Shown: positions 22,531-34,115 of the stretch, piece by piece | How positions within the stretch are numbered: position 1 is the first letter of the stretch | Layout: each line of letters starts with the position of its first letter | NCBI RefSeq assembly: GCF_000321225.1 | Contig: NW_004450302.1 | Span: 5,132,393-5,196,392, forward strand | Reading direction: 5' to 3' | Origin: Odobenus rosmarus divergens | Lineage: Eukaryota; Chordata; Mammalia; Carnivora; Odobenidae | Length of the DNA: 64,000 nt | Program-made: the position numbers and the translations under genes | Notes under the pieces: model-generated | Database searches by the model: none | The model's input: the letters and a program-made list of their open reading frames with translations, nothing else | What the model was told of the DNA's origin: nothing

Positions 22531-22825
22531 TAATTACTATTCTAGGGTCCACAAACAGTCTTCATGAAGGACATGTCCAGATTGAATTTTATGCAAAAAT
22601 TTGTGTGGCATGCATTTTTCTGGGGAAAAAGAAATCTACAACTTTTATCAGGTTTTCAAAGGGGTTTGTGGCCCGCAAATAACTAAAATCAGTTGTCCAA
22701 AAGTTGAAACCCTATGCGGCACACCTTAAACTAATGTAACATTGTGTGTCCATTATACTTCAACTAAAAAAAAAAAACCGTGGGGGGGGGGGGATTTAAA
22801 AAAATTCCAAAAAAAAAAAAAGAGA

Positions 22826-22927
22826 GGGGCACCTGGTAGGCTCAGTTGGTGGAGTATGTGACCCGATCTCAGGGTCGTAAGTTCAAGCCCCATGTTCGGC
22901 ATGGAGCCTACTTAAAAAGAAAAACAA
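22826..22927 (+). mobile_element. Short Can-SINE
   Basis: GGGGCACCTGGTAGGCTCAG to GGAGCCTACTTAAAAAGA. Confidence 0.85.
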
Positions 22928-23011
22928 ACACAGTTAATTGTTCAATGGCTACCAATAATGAGGCAGTTCTTTTAGAGCAAAGTACCCAGGTCTTTAAAAA
23001 AAAAAGAACCT

Positions 23012-23195
23012 AGGGCAACTAGGTGGCTCAATAGGTTAAGTGTCCGACTCTTGGTTTTGGCTCAGGTCATGATCTTACAGGTTTGTAAGATCAAGCTATG
23101 TGCTGAGCTCTGTGCTAAAAGTTGAGTCTGGGATTCTCTCTCCCACTCCCTCTGCCCCTCCTTTCCCTAAAATAAAGTCTTAAAAAAAAAAAAAA
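23012..23195 (+). mobile_element. Can-SINE, older subfamily
   Basis: Diverged head GGGCAACTAGGTGGCTCAAT with the TCTTGGTTTTGGCTC block. Confidence 0.9.
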
Positions 23196-23249
23196 GAGAG
23201 AGAACCTGACAAAAAGTTTACCAGTAGTAGGAGGGGAGGAAGAAGAAGA

Positions 23250-23425
23250 ATTAAGGTAAATTAGTGAGTTTATCATTCACTAAATGTTTGACCTTGGGTA
23301 AGTTATTCTTTCCATACCTATTTTTCATTTGTAAAATAGAGATAATGGTACCTAATTAATAGATTACAAATTATTCTATTATATAAAGACTTAGCCAAGT
23401 GTTCACACATACTAAGTGTTTAAAA
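23250..23425 (+). repeat. MIR
   Basis: TTTGACCTTGGGTAAGTTAT then CATTTGTAAAATAGAGATAA. Confidence 0.75.
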
Positions 23426-23436
23426 TGTTAGCAATT

Positions 23437-23630
23437 GGGGCACCTGGGTGGCTCAGTCGGTTAAGTGTCAGCCTTCAGCTCAGGTCATGATCCCAGGGTC
23501 CTGGGATTGAACCCCGAGTACGGCTCTCTGCTCAGTGCGGATCCTGCTTCTCCCTCTCCCTCTGCTACTCCCCCTGCTTATGATCTCTCACTCTCTGTCA
23601 GATAAATAAAATCTTTAAAAAATTAAAAAA
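23437..23630 (+). mobile_element. Can-SINE
   Basis: Head GGGGCACCTGGGTGGCTCAG; A/T-rich tail to 23630. Confidence 0.93.
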
Positions 23631-23658
23631 TAAGAACAAAAATAATAATTTGAGGTCC

Positions 23659-23770
23659 TTTTCTCTTTCTTTCTTTCTTTTTAAAGTAAGCCCTATGCCA
23701 AACGTAAGGCTTGAACTCATGACCCTGAGATCAAGTTACATGCTCCACTGACTGAGCCACCAGGTGTCCC
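23659..23770 (-). mobile_element. Short Can-SINE
   Basis: Tail is a TTTC run, head GAGCCACCAGGTGTCCC; target duplication TTGAGGTC. Confidence 0.87.
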
Positions 23771-23885
23771 TTGAGGTCAATCTTGTACTTGTCATTTGTC
23801 TCTCAAAAGTAGAGAAATGATTTCCTCTTCCTCATCACCCCGCCCCCAATGTCTAGTTACTTCTACCTTAAAAAAAAAATTTAGT

Positions 23886-24080
23886 GGGGCCCCTGGGTGG
23901 TTCAGTCGGTTAAGCGGCCACCTTTGGCTCAGGTCATGATATTGGAGTCCCGGGATCAAGACCCACGCCAGGCTCCCTGCTCAGCGGTGATTCTGCTTCT
24001 GCCTCTCCCTTTGCCCCTCCCCCTGCTCCTTCTCTCTCACTCTCTCTCAAATAAATAAATAAATAAAATCTTCAAAAAAA
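23886..24080 (+). mobile_element. Can-SINE
   Basis: Head GGGGCCCCTGGGTGGTTCAG; tail AAATAAATAAATAAAATCTT. Confidence 0.93.
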
Positions 24081-24692
24081 TTACTTGGTAATTAAAGAAG
24101 AGTTCATAACATAAACAGTTTGGCAAAAGCCCTCCTCCCCAAATTCTTTTGTGGATCTGGGAGTACCAAATAAAGCAACCAAGAGAGCTGAATCTAAACC
24201 ATGAAAAGGACTGTGCCATCTTAGGGATTCTCAAGGTTTGCAGCTACAAGAAGTGGTAAATTAGGATCTGCTTAGAAGAAAAATTTAAATTTGTCATGGG
24301 CTATCCAAGTAACATGAGATTTATTTATCTGTAACTTACCTTTTATAGTTTTACCACATAAAAATATTTTACACTCACTAAAATAGCTCACTGTGTGGGC
24401 TGTACTTCTGGATCTCAGGGAGAGCTGGGGAGAGAAAAGCTCTGAAATTTAGGGGACCATTTTCAAAAGAGGCATTTCTCGTTGGTCTCCCAGGCAGTAG
24501 TGACATAAAGCTCCAAGATTAGTAGGAAAACACGGACATGAGAAAAGTCTCTGCTGCAATGCTTGGTGGGAGGCACAGAATGCTTATATTGCATCTCCTA
24601 TGGAAGAAATTCTGTAATTCTGTCACTAACAATGCCTCCAACTAAGATAGAATGAAGAAAGACAAGCCTAAATATTGATCTGTTAAAAGATA

Positions 24693-24770
24693 AAGTACTC
24701 CCCCCACTCATGCTCTCTCTCTCAATCTTTTAAAATTTTTTAAATAAAAATAAATTAAAAATAAAATAGG
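24693..24770 (+). mobile_element. Can-SINE tail fragment
   Basis: Only the CT-rich part (CTCATGCTCTCTCTCTC) and an A-rich tail remain. Confidence 0.55.
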
Positions 24771-24784
24771 TGTCATTCAAAAAT

Positions 24785-25244
24785 GTTATACAAACAAGCA
24801 ACAAGCACAAAAAGATGCTCAACATTACTAATTATCAGAGAAATACAAATAAAAACTACAGCATCACCTCGAACCCCTTAGGATGGCTACTATCAAAAAC
24901 AAACAGAAAATAACAAGTGTTGGTAAGATGTGGAGAAATTTGAACCCTTGTACACTGTTCGGAGGATTATAAAATGTTGCAACTGCCTTGGAAGACAGAA
25001 TGGCATTTCCTCAGAAAACTAAAAAAACTACCACATGATCCAGCAATACCCCTTCTTGGTATATATCCAAAAGAATTGAAAGCAGAATGTTGAAGAGACA
25101 TTTGCTCCACACATGTTCATAGCAGCATTATTCACAATAGCCTAAAGGTAGAAGTGAACCAAATGTCCATGAAGGGATGAATGAATATATCAAATGTGGT
25201 CTATATATAAAAGGGATTATTATTCAGTCTTAAAAAGAAAGTCT
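24785..25244 (+). mobile_element. L1M ORF2-end/3' fragment
   Basis: CAACATTACTAATTATCAGA, CTACCACATGATCCAGCAAT and TTCATAGCAGCATTATTCAC are standard L1 3' landmarks. Cut by the SINE at 25245. Confidence 0.85.
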
Positions 25245-25432
25245 GGGGGCGCCTGGGTGGCTCAGTCATTAAGCGTCTGCCTTCGGCTCAGGTCATGGTC
25301 CCAGGGTCCTGGGATCGAGCCCCGCATAGGGCTCCGTGCTCAGCAGGGAGCCGCTGCTTCTCCCTCTCCTTCTGCCTGTCTGCCTGCCTGCCTACTTGTG
25401 ATCTCTCTCTCTGTCAAATAAAAAAAAAAAAA
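25245..25432 (+). mobile_element. Can-SINE
   Basis: Recent-type copy with a CTGC repeat (CTGTCTGCCTGCCTGCCTAC) in the middle. Confidence 0.94.
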
Positions 25433-25456
25433 TGATGATGAAGATGGTAAATTTTA

Positions 25457-25647
25457 GGGGCGCCTGGGTGACTCAGTCGGTTAAGGGTCTGCCTTCAGCT
25501 CAGGTCATAATCTCAGGGTCCTGGGATCGAGCCCCGAGTCAGGCTCCCTGCTTAGCGGGAAGCCTGCTTCTCCCTCTCCTTCTGCCCCTCCCCCACTCAT
25601 GCTCTCTCCCTCTCTCTCTCTCTCAAATAAATAAGTAAAAAAAGAAA
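25457..25647 (+). mobile_element. Can-SINE
   Basis: Perfect 15-bp target duplication AGATGGTAAATTTTA (25442-25456, 25648-25662). Confidence 0.96.
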
Positions 25648-25975
25648 AGATGGTAAATTTTATTCTGTATGTACTTACAACACACAAAAAAGAAAATAGG
25701 TGCCATTACTTTTAGCTTCACTTGAGATACTATGGTGAAAGCTACCTGGTCTTTGTGCCATTTTCTTACTGTCTCTGGATATCAGGCTAAAAGTCTATAA
25801 GCCTTTACAAAATATTTTCAGTTGTTCCATTCATCAAATGCCTCCCTTATGTGCTCGGTCCTATACACGATATTTATGTCATGTGTTAGTCAGCATTGCC
25901 CTGTAACTATTTATGTTCTGAGAGACTGTAAGTTTACAACTATAAAAGAAATTATCTAAGGACAACTTAGAAATG

Positions 25976-26183
25976 AGGGGTGCCTGGGTGGCTCAGTCGG
26001 TTCAGCATCCACCTCTTGGTTTCAGCTCAGGTCATAATCTCCGGGGTTGTGAGATCGAGTCCCATGTCGGGCTCCTCACTCAGCATGGGGTCTGCTTGCC
26101 ATTCTCTCTCCTCCTCCCTTTGCTCCTCCTCTCACTCTTGCAGGAGTATGCTCTCTCTCAATCAATCAATCAAAATCTTGAAA
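25976..26183 (+). mobile_element. Can-SINE, older subfamily
   Basis: Head GGGGTGCCTGGGTGGCTCAG; tail changed to (ATCA)n. Confidence 0.92.
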
Positions 26184-26637
26184 GACCGAAGGAAAAAAAG
26201 AAAGGTTCCAGTGTAGAGTTTTCCTAAGTAGCCTGCCTGCCTTCATCTGAAATAGGCTAAATAAAGGGGTAAGTAACTCTGTTATATATGTCTGTCTTTT
26301 TGATTCAAAGATTTTAAGCCTAATGAAAGACAAAATTACAAAAATTAGCCCCATGGATCCCCACTATAACATTTATCACCTTATATTTTAATTTTTATGT
26401 TTACGTTTCTTTCTCCACAAATTAAAGTTAAACGTCTAAAGCACTGGTTCTTAAGCTCTTTTGATTTACAACTCTATGGCATAACAGAATCACAAAATTC
26501 TGTGTGTACATGTATTTTCTGGAAAGTTTCATAACTTTGATTCCTAAAAGAGTCTGTGAGCCAAAGAAACACCGAGAACCCTAATTCTAGACACAATTAA
26601 ATGAAATAAATCTAGATGTTAATTATACTGTGGGTTT

Positions 26638-26826
26638 GGGCACCTGGGTGGCTCAGTTGGTTAAGCGACTGCCTTAGGTCATGATCCTGGAGTCCCGGGA
26701 TCGAGTCCCACATCAGTCTCCCTGCTCAGCAAAGGAGCCTGCTTCTCCCTCTGACCCTCCCCCCTCTCATGTGCGCGAGCTCTCTCTCTCTCTCTCTCAA
26801 ATAAATAAATAAAATCTTTAAAAAAA
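26638..26826 (+). mobile_element. Can-SINE
   Basis: Perfect 17-bp target duplication AATTATACTGTGGGTTT (26621-26637, 26827-26843). Confidence 0.97.
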
Positions 26827-27292
26827 AATTATACTGTGGGTTTAAGAAAATTCTGATTATTAAAGGAGAGGTATGAATGTCCTAACCCTGAGGATATTTC
26901 TGAAGAAAGGGGACACTGAAGGGCTTCCATGGACCTGGGTGGGTAGGAGACCTGACCTACAGTGAGTAGGAAAAAGCCTTGTCTTTATATCCCTAATGCC
27001 CGGGGTATCAAGCCTGACATGAAGAAGGCTCACAACAGATGTTTGCTGAATGAAGCTAAATGGTGCCCTGATTGAAGCTGAAGAAATCTGTTCAACCAGG
27101 GAGGCAGCCTACGGTATAATGACACACTGGGGCTGTCTCTAGGATACATATAAGTTATGCACATTCTGTCCTGAGGAAGGTATTTGTGGAAATTTGTGCA
27201 AGGGTATTTGTGTGTTTCTTACCTAGAGCTGGATAGATGGAAACAGGCTGAATTTTCATAGGATTTACTTATATTTTCTCTCCTTTATTTTA

Positions 27293-27473
27293 TTTTTAAA
27301 GATTTTATATTATTTGACAGAGAGAGAGCGCGTGTGCACGTGCACAAGCAGGGGGAGTGGGAGGCAGAGAGAGAGGGAGAAGCAGACTCCCAGTGAGCAG
27401 AGAGCCCGACGTGGGGCTCGATCCCAGGACCCTTGGATCATGACTAATTGACTGAGCCCCTTCCAGGCACCCC
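27293..27473 (-). mobile_element. Can-SINE
   Basis: Target duplication TCTCTCCTTTATTTTA versus TCTCTCCTTTACTTTA. Its head is damaged (GAGCCCCTTCCAGGCACCC). Confidence 0.92.
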
Positions 27474-27700
27474 TCTCTCCTTTACTTTAAAATGCTGTCT
27501 TTAGGGGAGGAGTAATTTATAGATTACAGTAAAGCCCTAGCAACCACTACAGAAATAATATTCTCTTGTATTTCAGTGAAAAACATCAGTAGTCTGTCAA
27601 ACTGAGCAATAGATGTCTTGAGAATTGCAGGTGAATAAGTAACCAATAGTTAATCGAGTTTCTTTACTTTCTGTACGGTGATTTGAAACACCATTCTCAC

Positions 27701-27742
27701 CTCCTGTTCTACAGCCTTCAGAGGTTCAGGACTACTGCTGAT
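27701..27742 (-). CDS. SPAG9: SPAG9 alternative 42-nt microexon
   Basis: Fourteen codons, ISSSPEPLKAVEQE, phase 0 at both ends, with acceptor CTTCCCAG (AG at 27743-27744) and donor GTGAGAATGG. I recall a very similar insert (S-x-SPEP-x-KAVEQE) between SHTSLK and DELSDV in longer mammalian SPAG9/JLP isoforms, so this is taken as a genuine alternative exon and not a chance match. It adds one Ser-Pro site next to the JNK-docking exon. Neighbouring exons also join in frame without it. Confidence 0.88.
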
Positions 27743-27894
27743 CTGGGAAGAAGGAGAGATTATACAAGAGACAACAAGATCAAGTATTCACTAGGTGTTA
27801 GCACATTTCTAAGTATCTTTCGCTTGCTCTACCTCTCAGGATAATAAGATGTTTCAAATCTACTATGTTAAAATGAGGGTTTGGGGGTTTTGTT

Positions 27895-28152
27895 TTGATA
27901 TGGCTTAATAACACTTCCTTCAGGTTCCTCAAGAAGTTTAAAATAGAGCTACCCTATGACCCTGCAATTGCACTACTGGGTATTTACCCCAAAGATACAA
28001 ATGTAGTGATCCACAGGGGCACCTGCACCCCAATGTTTATAGCAGCAATGTCCACAATAGCCAAACTATGGAAAAAGTGTACAGATGTCCAACAACAAAT
28101 GAATGGTTAGAGAAGATGTGGTGTGTATATATATATAAGATGGAATACTACT
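27895..28152 (+). mobile_element. L1 3' end, part 1
   Basis: Last ORF2 residues are readable (LPYDPAIALLGIYPKDTNVV). Continues after the SINEs at 28352-28682 and 28861-28972. Confidence 0.88.
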
Positions 28153-28351
28153 GGGGCGCCTGGGTGGCTCAGTTGGTTAGGCGGCTGCCTTCGGCTTGGG
28201 TCATGATCCTGGAGTCCCGGGATCGAGTCCCACATCGGGCTCCCTGCTCGGCAGGGAGTCTGCTTCTCCCTCTGACCCTCTTCCCTCTCGTGCTTTCTAT
28301 CTCTCATTCTCTCTCTCTCAAATAAATAAATAAAATCTTAAAAAAAAAAAA
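28153..28351 (+). mobile_element. Can-SINE inside L1
   Basis: Perfect 15-bp duplication AGATGGAATACTACT (28138-28152, 28352-28366) of L1 sequence. Confidence 0.97.
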
Positions 28352-28682
28352 AGATGGAATACTACTTAGCCATCAAAAAAATGAAACCTTGCCATTTGCA
28401 ATAATGCAGATGGAACAAGAGGGTATTATGCTAAGCAAGGTAAGTCAATCAGAGGACAATTATATGATTTCACTCGTATGTGGAATTTAAGAAACAAAAC
28501 AGGGGAGTATGGGGGAAGGGAGGGAAAAATAAAATAAGATGAAATCAGAGAGGGAGACAAACCATAAGAGACTCTTAATCATGGGAAACAAACAGGGTTA
28601 CTGGAGGGGAGGAGGGTGGGGGATGGGGTAACTGGGTGATGGATTTTAAGGAGGGCACGGGATATAAGCAGCACTGGGTATT
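28352..28682 (+). mobile_element. L1 3' end, part 2
   Basis: 3' UTR: ATGGAACAAGAGGGTATTAT, GAGGGAGACAAACCATAAGA, GGTAACTGGGTGATGGATTT. Confidence 0.9.
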
Positions 28683-28860
28683 TTTTTTTTTTTAAAGATT
28701 TTATTTATTCATTCATGAGAGACAGATTGAGAGAGAGAGGCAGAGGGAGAAGCAGGCTCCCAAGGAGCAGGGAGCCCGATGCGGGACTCGATCCCAGGAC
28801 CCTGGGATCATGACCTGAGCCGAAGGCAGATGCTTAACCATCTGAGCCACCCAGGCGCCC
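28683..28860 (-). mobile_element. Can-SINE inside L1, antisense
   Basis: 18-bp duplication TAAGCAGCACTGGGTATT (28665-28682, 28861-28878). Confidence 0.97.
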
Positions 28861-28972
28861 TAAGCAGCACTGGGTATTATATAAGACTGATGAATCATTG
28901 ACCTCTACCTCTGAAACTAATAATACACTATATGTTAATTAAGTGACTTTAAATTTTTTTAAAAAGTACAAG
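28861..28972 (+). mobile_element. L1 3' end, part 3
   Basis: GATGAATCATTGACCTCTAC to AATTTTTTTAAAAAG, the L1 terminus. Confidence 0.88.
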
Positions 28973-28998
28973 ACACACACACACACACACACACACAC
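28973..28998. repeat. (AC)n microsatellite
   Basis: Thirteen dinucleotide units grown from the L1 tail. Confidence 0.95.
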
Positions 28999-29210
28999 CT
29001 CCTTCTAGCCTCTAGTTTAAGAGATCCCATGGTTCAGGGATCACCATGTCTTACCTAACACTTTATCAATAAGCAGCTCATCATTTAACCCTTTTTTTCT
29101 ATTCATATAACCCTGAAATCTTCCTGAAACTTATTCTGATCATCTTGAATATTTAATATGCAAACTATTCCAGTATACTTGGAAATGTTCACTGAACCCT
29201 TTCGCCCCAC

Positions 29211-29405
29211 TTTTTTTTTTTTTTTTAAGATTTTATTTATTTATTTGACAGAGAAAGCACAAGTAGGCAGAGAGGCAGGCAGAGGGAGAAAGAGAAACAG
29301 GCTCCCCGCTGAGCAAGGAGCCCGATGTGGGGCTCGATCCCAGGACCCTGGGACCATGACCTGAGCCGACGCAGAAGCTTAAACAACTGAGCCACCCAGG
29401 CGCCC
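29211..29405 (-). mobile_element. Can-SINE, first of an antisense tandem
   Basis: T run, GATTTTATTTATTTATTTGA, head GAGCCACCCAGGCGCCC directly followed by the next copy's T run. Confidence 0.93.
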
Positions 29406-29604
29406 TTTTTTTTTTTTTTTAAGATTTCATTTATTTATTTATGAGAGAGAGAGTGTGTGTGTGTATGTGTGTGAGTATGTGTGTATGCACAAGTGGGGTA
29501 GCAGCAGAGGGAGGAGGAGAAGCAGGCTCCCCACTGAGCAGGAAGCCAGATGCAGGGCTCAATCATAGGACTCTGGGATGATGACCTGAGCCACCCAGGT
29601 GCCT
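29406..29604 (-). mobile_element. Can-SINE, second of the tandem
   Basis: Contains a TGTG-rich expansion (GAGTGTGTGTGTGTATGTGT); about 20 bases are missing before the head. Confidence 0.9.
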
Positions 29605-30547
29605 GCGACGACAGAAACTGTTTCTCTTAAACACAAAGCAACCAGAAGCTTTAAATATTCTTGGTCTGGAAATTCATCAAAGTCTTTTTGAAAAGACTAA
29701 AATATGGCTGTGGGCGCTCTCTTTAATTCTCTCAAAAAGCCACAGATTAGCAAGGCATGATGCACTTTGCAGAAACCAGACTGCCTCTCAAGGTTTGTTT
29801 ATATGATCTCTGATTCTGGGTTTTCATCATCTTTAACCCTTCTCAACTATTCAATTTATCAAAAGCTGGGGCGAAAACTGGGTGGCTCTCTCTATATATA
29901 AAAATGGAAAGATTGTGAACACACATTTTTTCATGAAAAACAGAAAGCAAGCAGCAGGAAAATACTTAGAGCATATAGCATTTATCTTACAAAGATATTA
30001 TGAGTGTGTATTATCTATGTGCATATGAAAAAGAAAAAGGTCTGAAGGATAGATACACCAACTACTCACAATGCCTAGGGGAAAGTAGTGGAATTTAGGG
30101 TTGGTGAAACTATTTTTGGTCTAGATTCTTTAGTATTATTTAAAAATTGGGAAACTGCACTAACATTTAAGACATTATTAATCCTGTTTTATAAAATATT
30201 TGGACTCTGAGAGCACTGTAATATCATTTCTAGTATCTGGCATAGTGGGCACTTAATAAATAAATATTTCTTAATGCAAAAAGCAAGGTAATTTGTTTTC
30301 AACAGGTATTTATTAATGTTATTTTTCCTATTCTAGAAGCTTGTTTAAATATTAAATATCAATAAGAACATAATAAATACTTATGTGCCAGTTACTTCAA
30401 AAGAAGCCACCTTTGAAATACAAGCTTTAAAAACCATCATTTTTAAATAGTATTATTTAGATTTTTACCAATTTCCATACTCGACGTACATTAACATCTT
30501 GGTCAACACACAACCCAGTAAATATGTCAAAAAGAAAAAAAAATCTC

Positions 30548-30752
30548 GGGGCGCCTGGGTGGCTCAGTTGGTTAAGCGACTGCCTTCGGCTCAGGTCATG
30601 ATCCTGGAGTCCCGGGATCGAGTCCCACATCGGACTTCCTACTCCGCAGGGAGTCTGCTTCTCCCTCTGACCCTCTTCCCTCTCGTGCTTTCTATCTCTC
30701 ATTCTCTCTCTCTTGCAAATAAATAAATAAAAATCTTTAAAAAAAAAAAAAA
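30548..30752 (+). mobile_element. Can-SINE
   Basis: GAAAAAAAATCTC flanks on both sides. Same subfamily as 28153-28351 (GCGACTGCCTTCGGCTCAGG). Confidence 0.95.
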
Positions 30753-31050
30753 GAAAAAAAATCTCACTTTAAACACCCACTAAGAAAGAACTAATTCCAT
30801 TCCCCCTTCTCTAAGAAACAGTTTAAAGGGGGAGAAAGTATGTATCTTACAATTTTGTCAATTATACCTCAACAAAGATGAAGGAATGAATGAATAAATA
30901 AATAGGGAGACAATACTAAAGGATTAAAAGAAGTACATTTTCAACTGTTTTTCTCTTCAACCCCCAACCATCAGCTGTAGATGGTTCCTGAACTTACCAA
31001 AGAAGGATATATGTGAGGAAAAAAGTTTACAAATAAAAATTGAAGTCACA

Positions 31051-31244
31051 GGGGCACCTGGATGGATCAGATGGTTAAGCGTCTGCCTTTGGCTCAGGTC
31101 ATGATCCCGGAGTCCTGGGATCGAGTCTCACATCGGGCTCCTTGCTCAGCCAGGAGGCCTGCTTCTCCCTCTGCCTGTCACTTCCCCCTGCTTGTGCTCT
31201 CTCTCTCACACACAAATAAATAAATAAAACCTTTAAAAAAAAAA
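31051..31244 (+). mobile_element. Can-SINE
   Basis: Flanks AATTGAAGTCACA and AACTGAGGTCATA suggest an aged duplication. Confidence 0.93.
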
Positions 31245-31563
31245 CTGAGGTCATAGAAGACAATCCTTATCCTGTCTCACAAGCGAAATCATGAAATATT
31301 ACAACATACAATCCATTTTTCTTAAAATTCTAGTTTTATTTTATCCTATTCTAAACACTAATACAAAAATCCAAAAGGAGGTAATAGATAATGTAAATGA
31401 ATGGAAAACCACAACATAAGCATCAAAGAAAGAGCCTAGAAGCCATCACATTTCAAGCAACAAGCACATTTAGTGCCTAGATCTTGGTACCTAAATACAA
31501 GAACCAGGGCTCCTGGGAGCAGCAGCGGACTGTAGGGCTGGGACACAGAAAATACTCAGAGCC

Positions 31564-31756
31564 AGATGCCTGGGTGGCTCAGATGGTTGGGCGTCTGTCT
31601 TCGGCTCAGGTCATGATCCCAGGGTCCTGGGGTCGAGTCCTGCATCGGGTTCCCTGCTCCTTGGGGGCCTGCTTCTCCCTCTTCCTCTCTCTCTCTCTCT
31701 CTGTCTCTCACGAATAAATAAATAAAATCTTTAAAAAAAAAAAAGAAAGAAAGAAA
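31564..31756 (+). mobile_element. Can-SINE
   Basis: Perfect 16-bp duplication GAAAATACTCAGAGCC (31548-31563, 31757-31772); tail (AAAG)n. Confidence 0.96.
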
Positions 31757-31799
31757 GAAAATACTCAGAGCCTGCAGCATCTTATGGTGCCAGGGAGGA

Positions 31800-32163
31800 A
31801 GTACTCAAAAGAGTATGGGGCATGTTGAAAAGATACAGAAGTCTACCTGAAAAAGCTCACAACTCCAAAGCTGGAATTTGAGATGGAAAATTTGAGCAAT
31901 AAAATAAATGGCAGCATTGGATAACCTACAGAATAAAATAAATGTCCATGACTTCAAACAAAGAAGGAAGGAAGGAAGGAAAGGCTCACCCTTACAGAAG
32001 AATTCGTTAACGTAGAATGGATGAAGAAAATAGAAAATAACCATTGGAACACCACAGTAGTAACTGTAACATCCAGTGACAAATACTAAAATAAGTGGAT
32101 AAAAGTTTGAAGAGGAACACGATATTTGCACAATGTCATAGTATATCCACCAAGATAACTTAC
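31800..32163 (+). mobile_element. Old L1M 3' region, part 1
   Basis: Weakly L1M-like A-rich sequence with a GGAA run (31965-31981). Continues beyond the SINE. Confidence 0.45.
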
Positions 32164-32394
32164 TTTTTTTAAAGATTTATTTATATTAGAGAGAGTGTGT
32201 GCACATGCATGCACAACAGCAGGGGGGGTGGGGGGGACAGAGGGAGAGGGAGAGAGAGAATCAGAGACTCTCAAGTAGACTCCCTGCTGAGCGCAGAGCC
32301 TGATATGAGGCTCAAACTCACAACCCTGTGATCATGACCTGAGCCAAAACCAAGAGTCAGAGGCTGTAACCAACTGCGTCATCCAGGCACCCCA
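32164..32394 (-). mobile_element. Can-SINE, older subfamily
   Basis: Long G run (CAGCAGGGGGGGTGGGGGG); head GCGTCATCCAGGCACCCC. Confidence 0.9.
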
Positions 32395-32925
32395 CCCCCA
32401 AGATCCTTATTAATTATAAGGGGAAAAACAGTAACTACAGTGGAGAAATCCAGCACACGCCAGCTAAACCAAGCCGTCAAGGTCAAGGTTAATAATCACC
32501 ACTAAGGCATATTGCTTCTGCAGTATTCTTGCCAAAAATATATAATCTCAATCTAATCATGAGAAATCATTACAGAACCTCAATCTGTGGGACATTTTAC
32601 AATATAATTAACCAATGCTCCTCATGCCCCAAGGTCAAGACTGAGGAACTGTCACATGCTGGAAGAGAATGAAGACATAACTCAGTGCAATGTGGAATCC
32701 TGGACTGGATCCTGGAATAGAAGACAGTAGTAGAAAAACTTGCGAAATCCAAATATAAGTCTATAGTTTGGCTAATAATATTGTACCAATGTCAACTTAG
32801 TTTTAATAATTCTATATACTATGGTTACTTTACACTTGTTGATGGATGAGTGATGGATAGGCACTCTGCACTGTTTTTGCAATTTTTCTTAAAGTCTAAA
32901 ATATTTCAAAATAAAAAGTAAAAAA
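32395..32925 (+). mobile_element. Old L1M 3' UTR, part 2
   Basis: ATCCTGGACTGGATCCTGGA, TAATATTGTACCAATGTCAA and a terminal TTTCAAAATAAAAAGT match the L1ME-type 3' end. Confidence 0.75.
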
Positions 32926-33689
32926 ATTGAGAGCTTTAACTGTTTAGGAATGTTTAATTACACACACACTTTGTAAAAGGAATGTTTAATACAAAAGATA
33001 CAGGAATAAGGTTCAACTGCTATAGAAATCCAAATTTGGAAAAACGAAAGAAATAGGAACTAAATTGTTAGCCACAAATGGAGGAGGATGGGAAATTCTT
33101 CTAAACAAGAATGCTGGCTCTGTTTAGCCATTTCCTGTTCTGTATGCTAAGCACATCCTCTGAAGAATGTAGCACAGATTGACCACTGGCTTTACATACC
33201 AAACCCCGCTAACAAGAGCTTCTCACAGCAGTTCTACTCAAGTATTTCAAGTCATATGGTTTTAAAAGAACTCTTAAAATATTGACAAGTAGGTACCCAT
33301 CCAACTGCTTTTTATTTCAAATTGTTTTTCTCAGTTCTAAAAGTCTCATTCTACTAACAGTCACCAACCCAGGAAACCCTTCAACGAAAAAAAATATTTT
33401 GAGGGAGTATATATCCAATATGCAGCCACTCACACATACGTCTCTAGGCATGTGCCGATGGATAAACATATACAGGTGTATATACATACATATGTGAATA
33501 TGTGTATATGTGAAACTAGATGGAATCTGTGAAATCACTGGCAAATTGATACCAACCAAGGTCTGGAAAACAGCATGAAAATTCTATGTACAGGATTCTT
33601 TAAATGATACCTAAAACACTTCATTCTCTCTTTTTCCATATTTGGGCATAAGGAAGGGATATTTGAACTCTAAACGTGTAAAGTAATAA

Positions 33690-33772
33690 AGAATTTGAAC
33701 AACATTGCTGGGTGAGAGGACAAATGGCTTTTGGCAGGCAATGTGGCAGTATCTATCAAAATCTTAAATACA
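33690..33772 (+). mobile_element. L1M fragment, part 1
   Basis: GGCAATGTGGCAGTATCTAT then AAATCTTAAATACA, split by the following SINE. Confidence 0.6.
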
Positions 33773-33967
33773 GGGGCGCCTAGGTGGCTCAGTCCTTAAG
33801 CATCTGCCTTCAGCTCAGGTCATGATCCCAGGGTCCTGGATTGAGCCCTGTATCGGGCTCCCTGCTCGGCGGGAAGCCTGCGTCTCCCTCTCCCACTCCC
33901 CCTGCTTGTGTTCCCTCTCTCGCTGTGTCTCTCTGTCAAATACATAAATAAAAATCTTAAAAAAAAA
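33773..33967 (+). mobile_element. Can-SINE inside L1M
   Basis: 14-bp duplication AAATCTTAAATACA (33759-33772, 33968-33981). Confidence 0.96.
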
Positions 33968-34115
33968 AAATCTTAAATACATGCTTTGATCCAGCAACCC
34001 CACTTATGGGAATCATAAATACAAGTATAAAATTATGTGTAATTCACTACAGCATTGTTTATAATAGCAAAGGACTAGGAAAAACTGAGGTGTCCCATCA
34101 ACAAAGTAGATTTTC
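33968..34115 (+). mobile_element. L1M fragment, part 2
   Basis: GATCCAGCAACCCCACTTAT, then CAGCATTGTTTATAATAGCA. Confidence 0.75.

Larger units (their letters stand above)
21854..27700 (-). other. SPAG9 intron of 5.8 kb, SINE-dense
   Basis: Twelve SINE copies or fragments, a MER5A-like relic, MIR and an L1 segment occupy about half of it. 24080-24690 and 26850-27270 are single-copy in appearance. Confidence 0.8.

Noticed and set aside
28153..28230. tRNA-like heads of the SINEs as possible tRNA genes
   Set aside because: The box A and box B like parts come from the SINE's tRNA ancestor. The cloverleaf is not intact and each is followed by SINE body.
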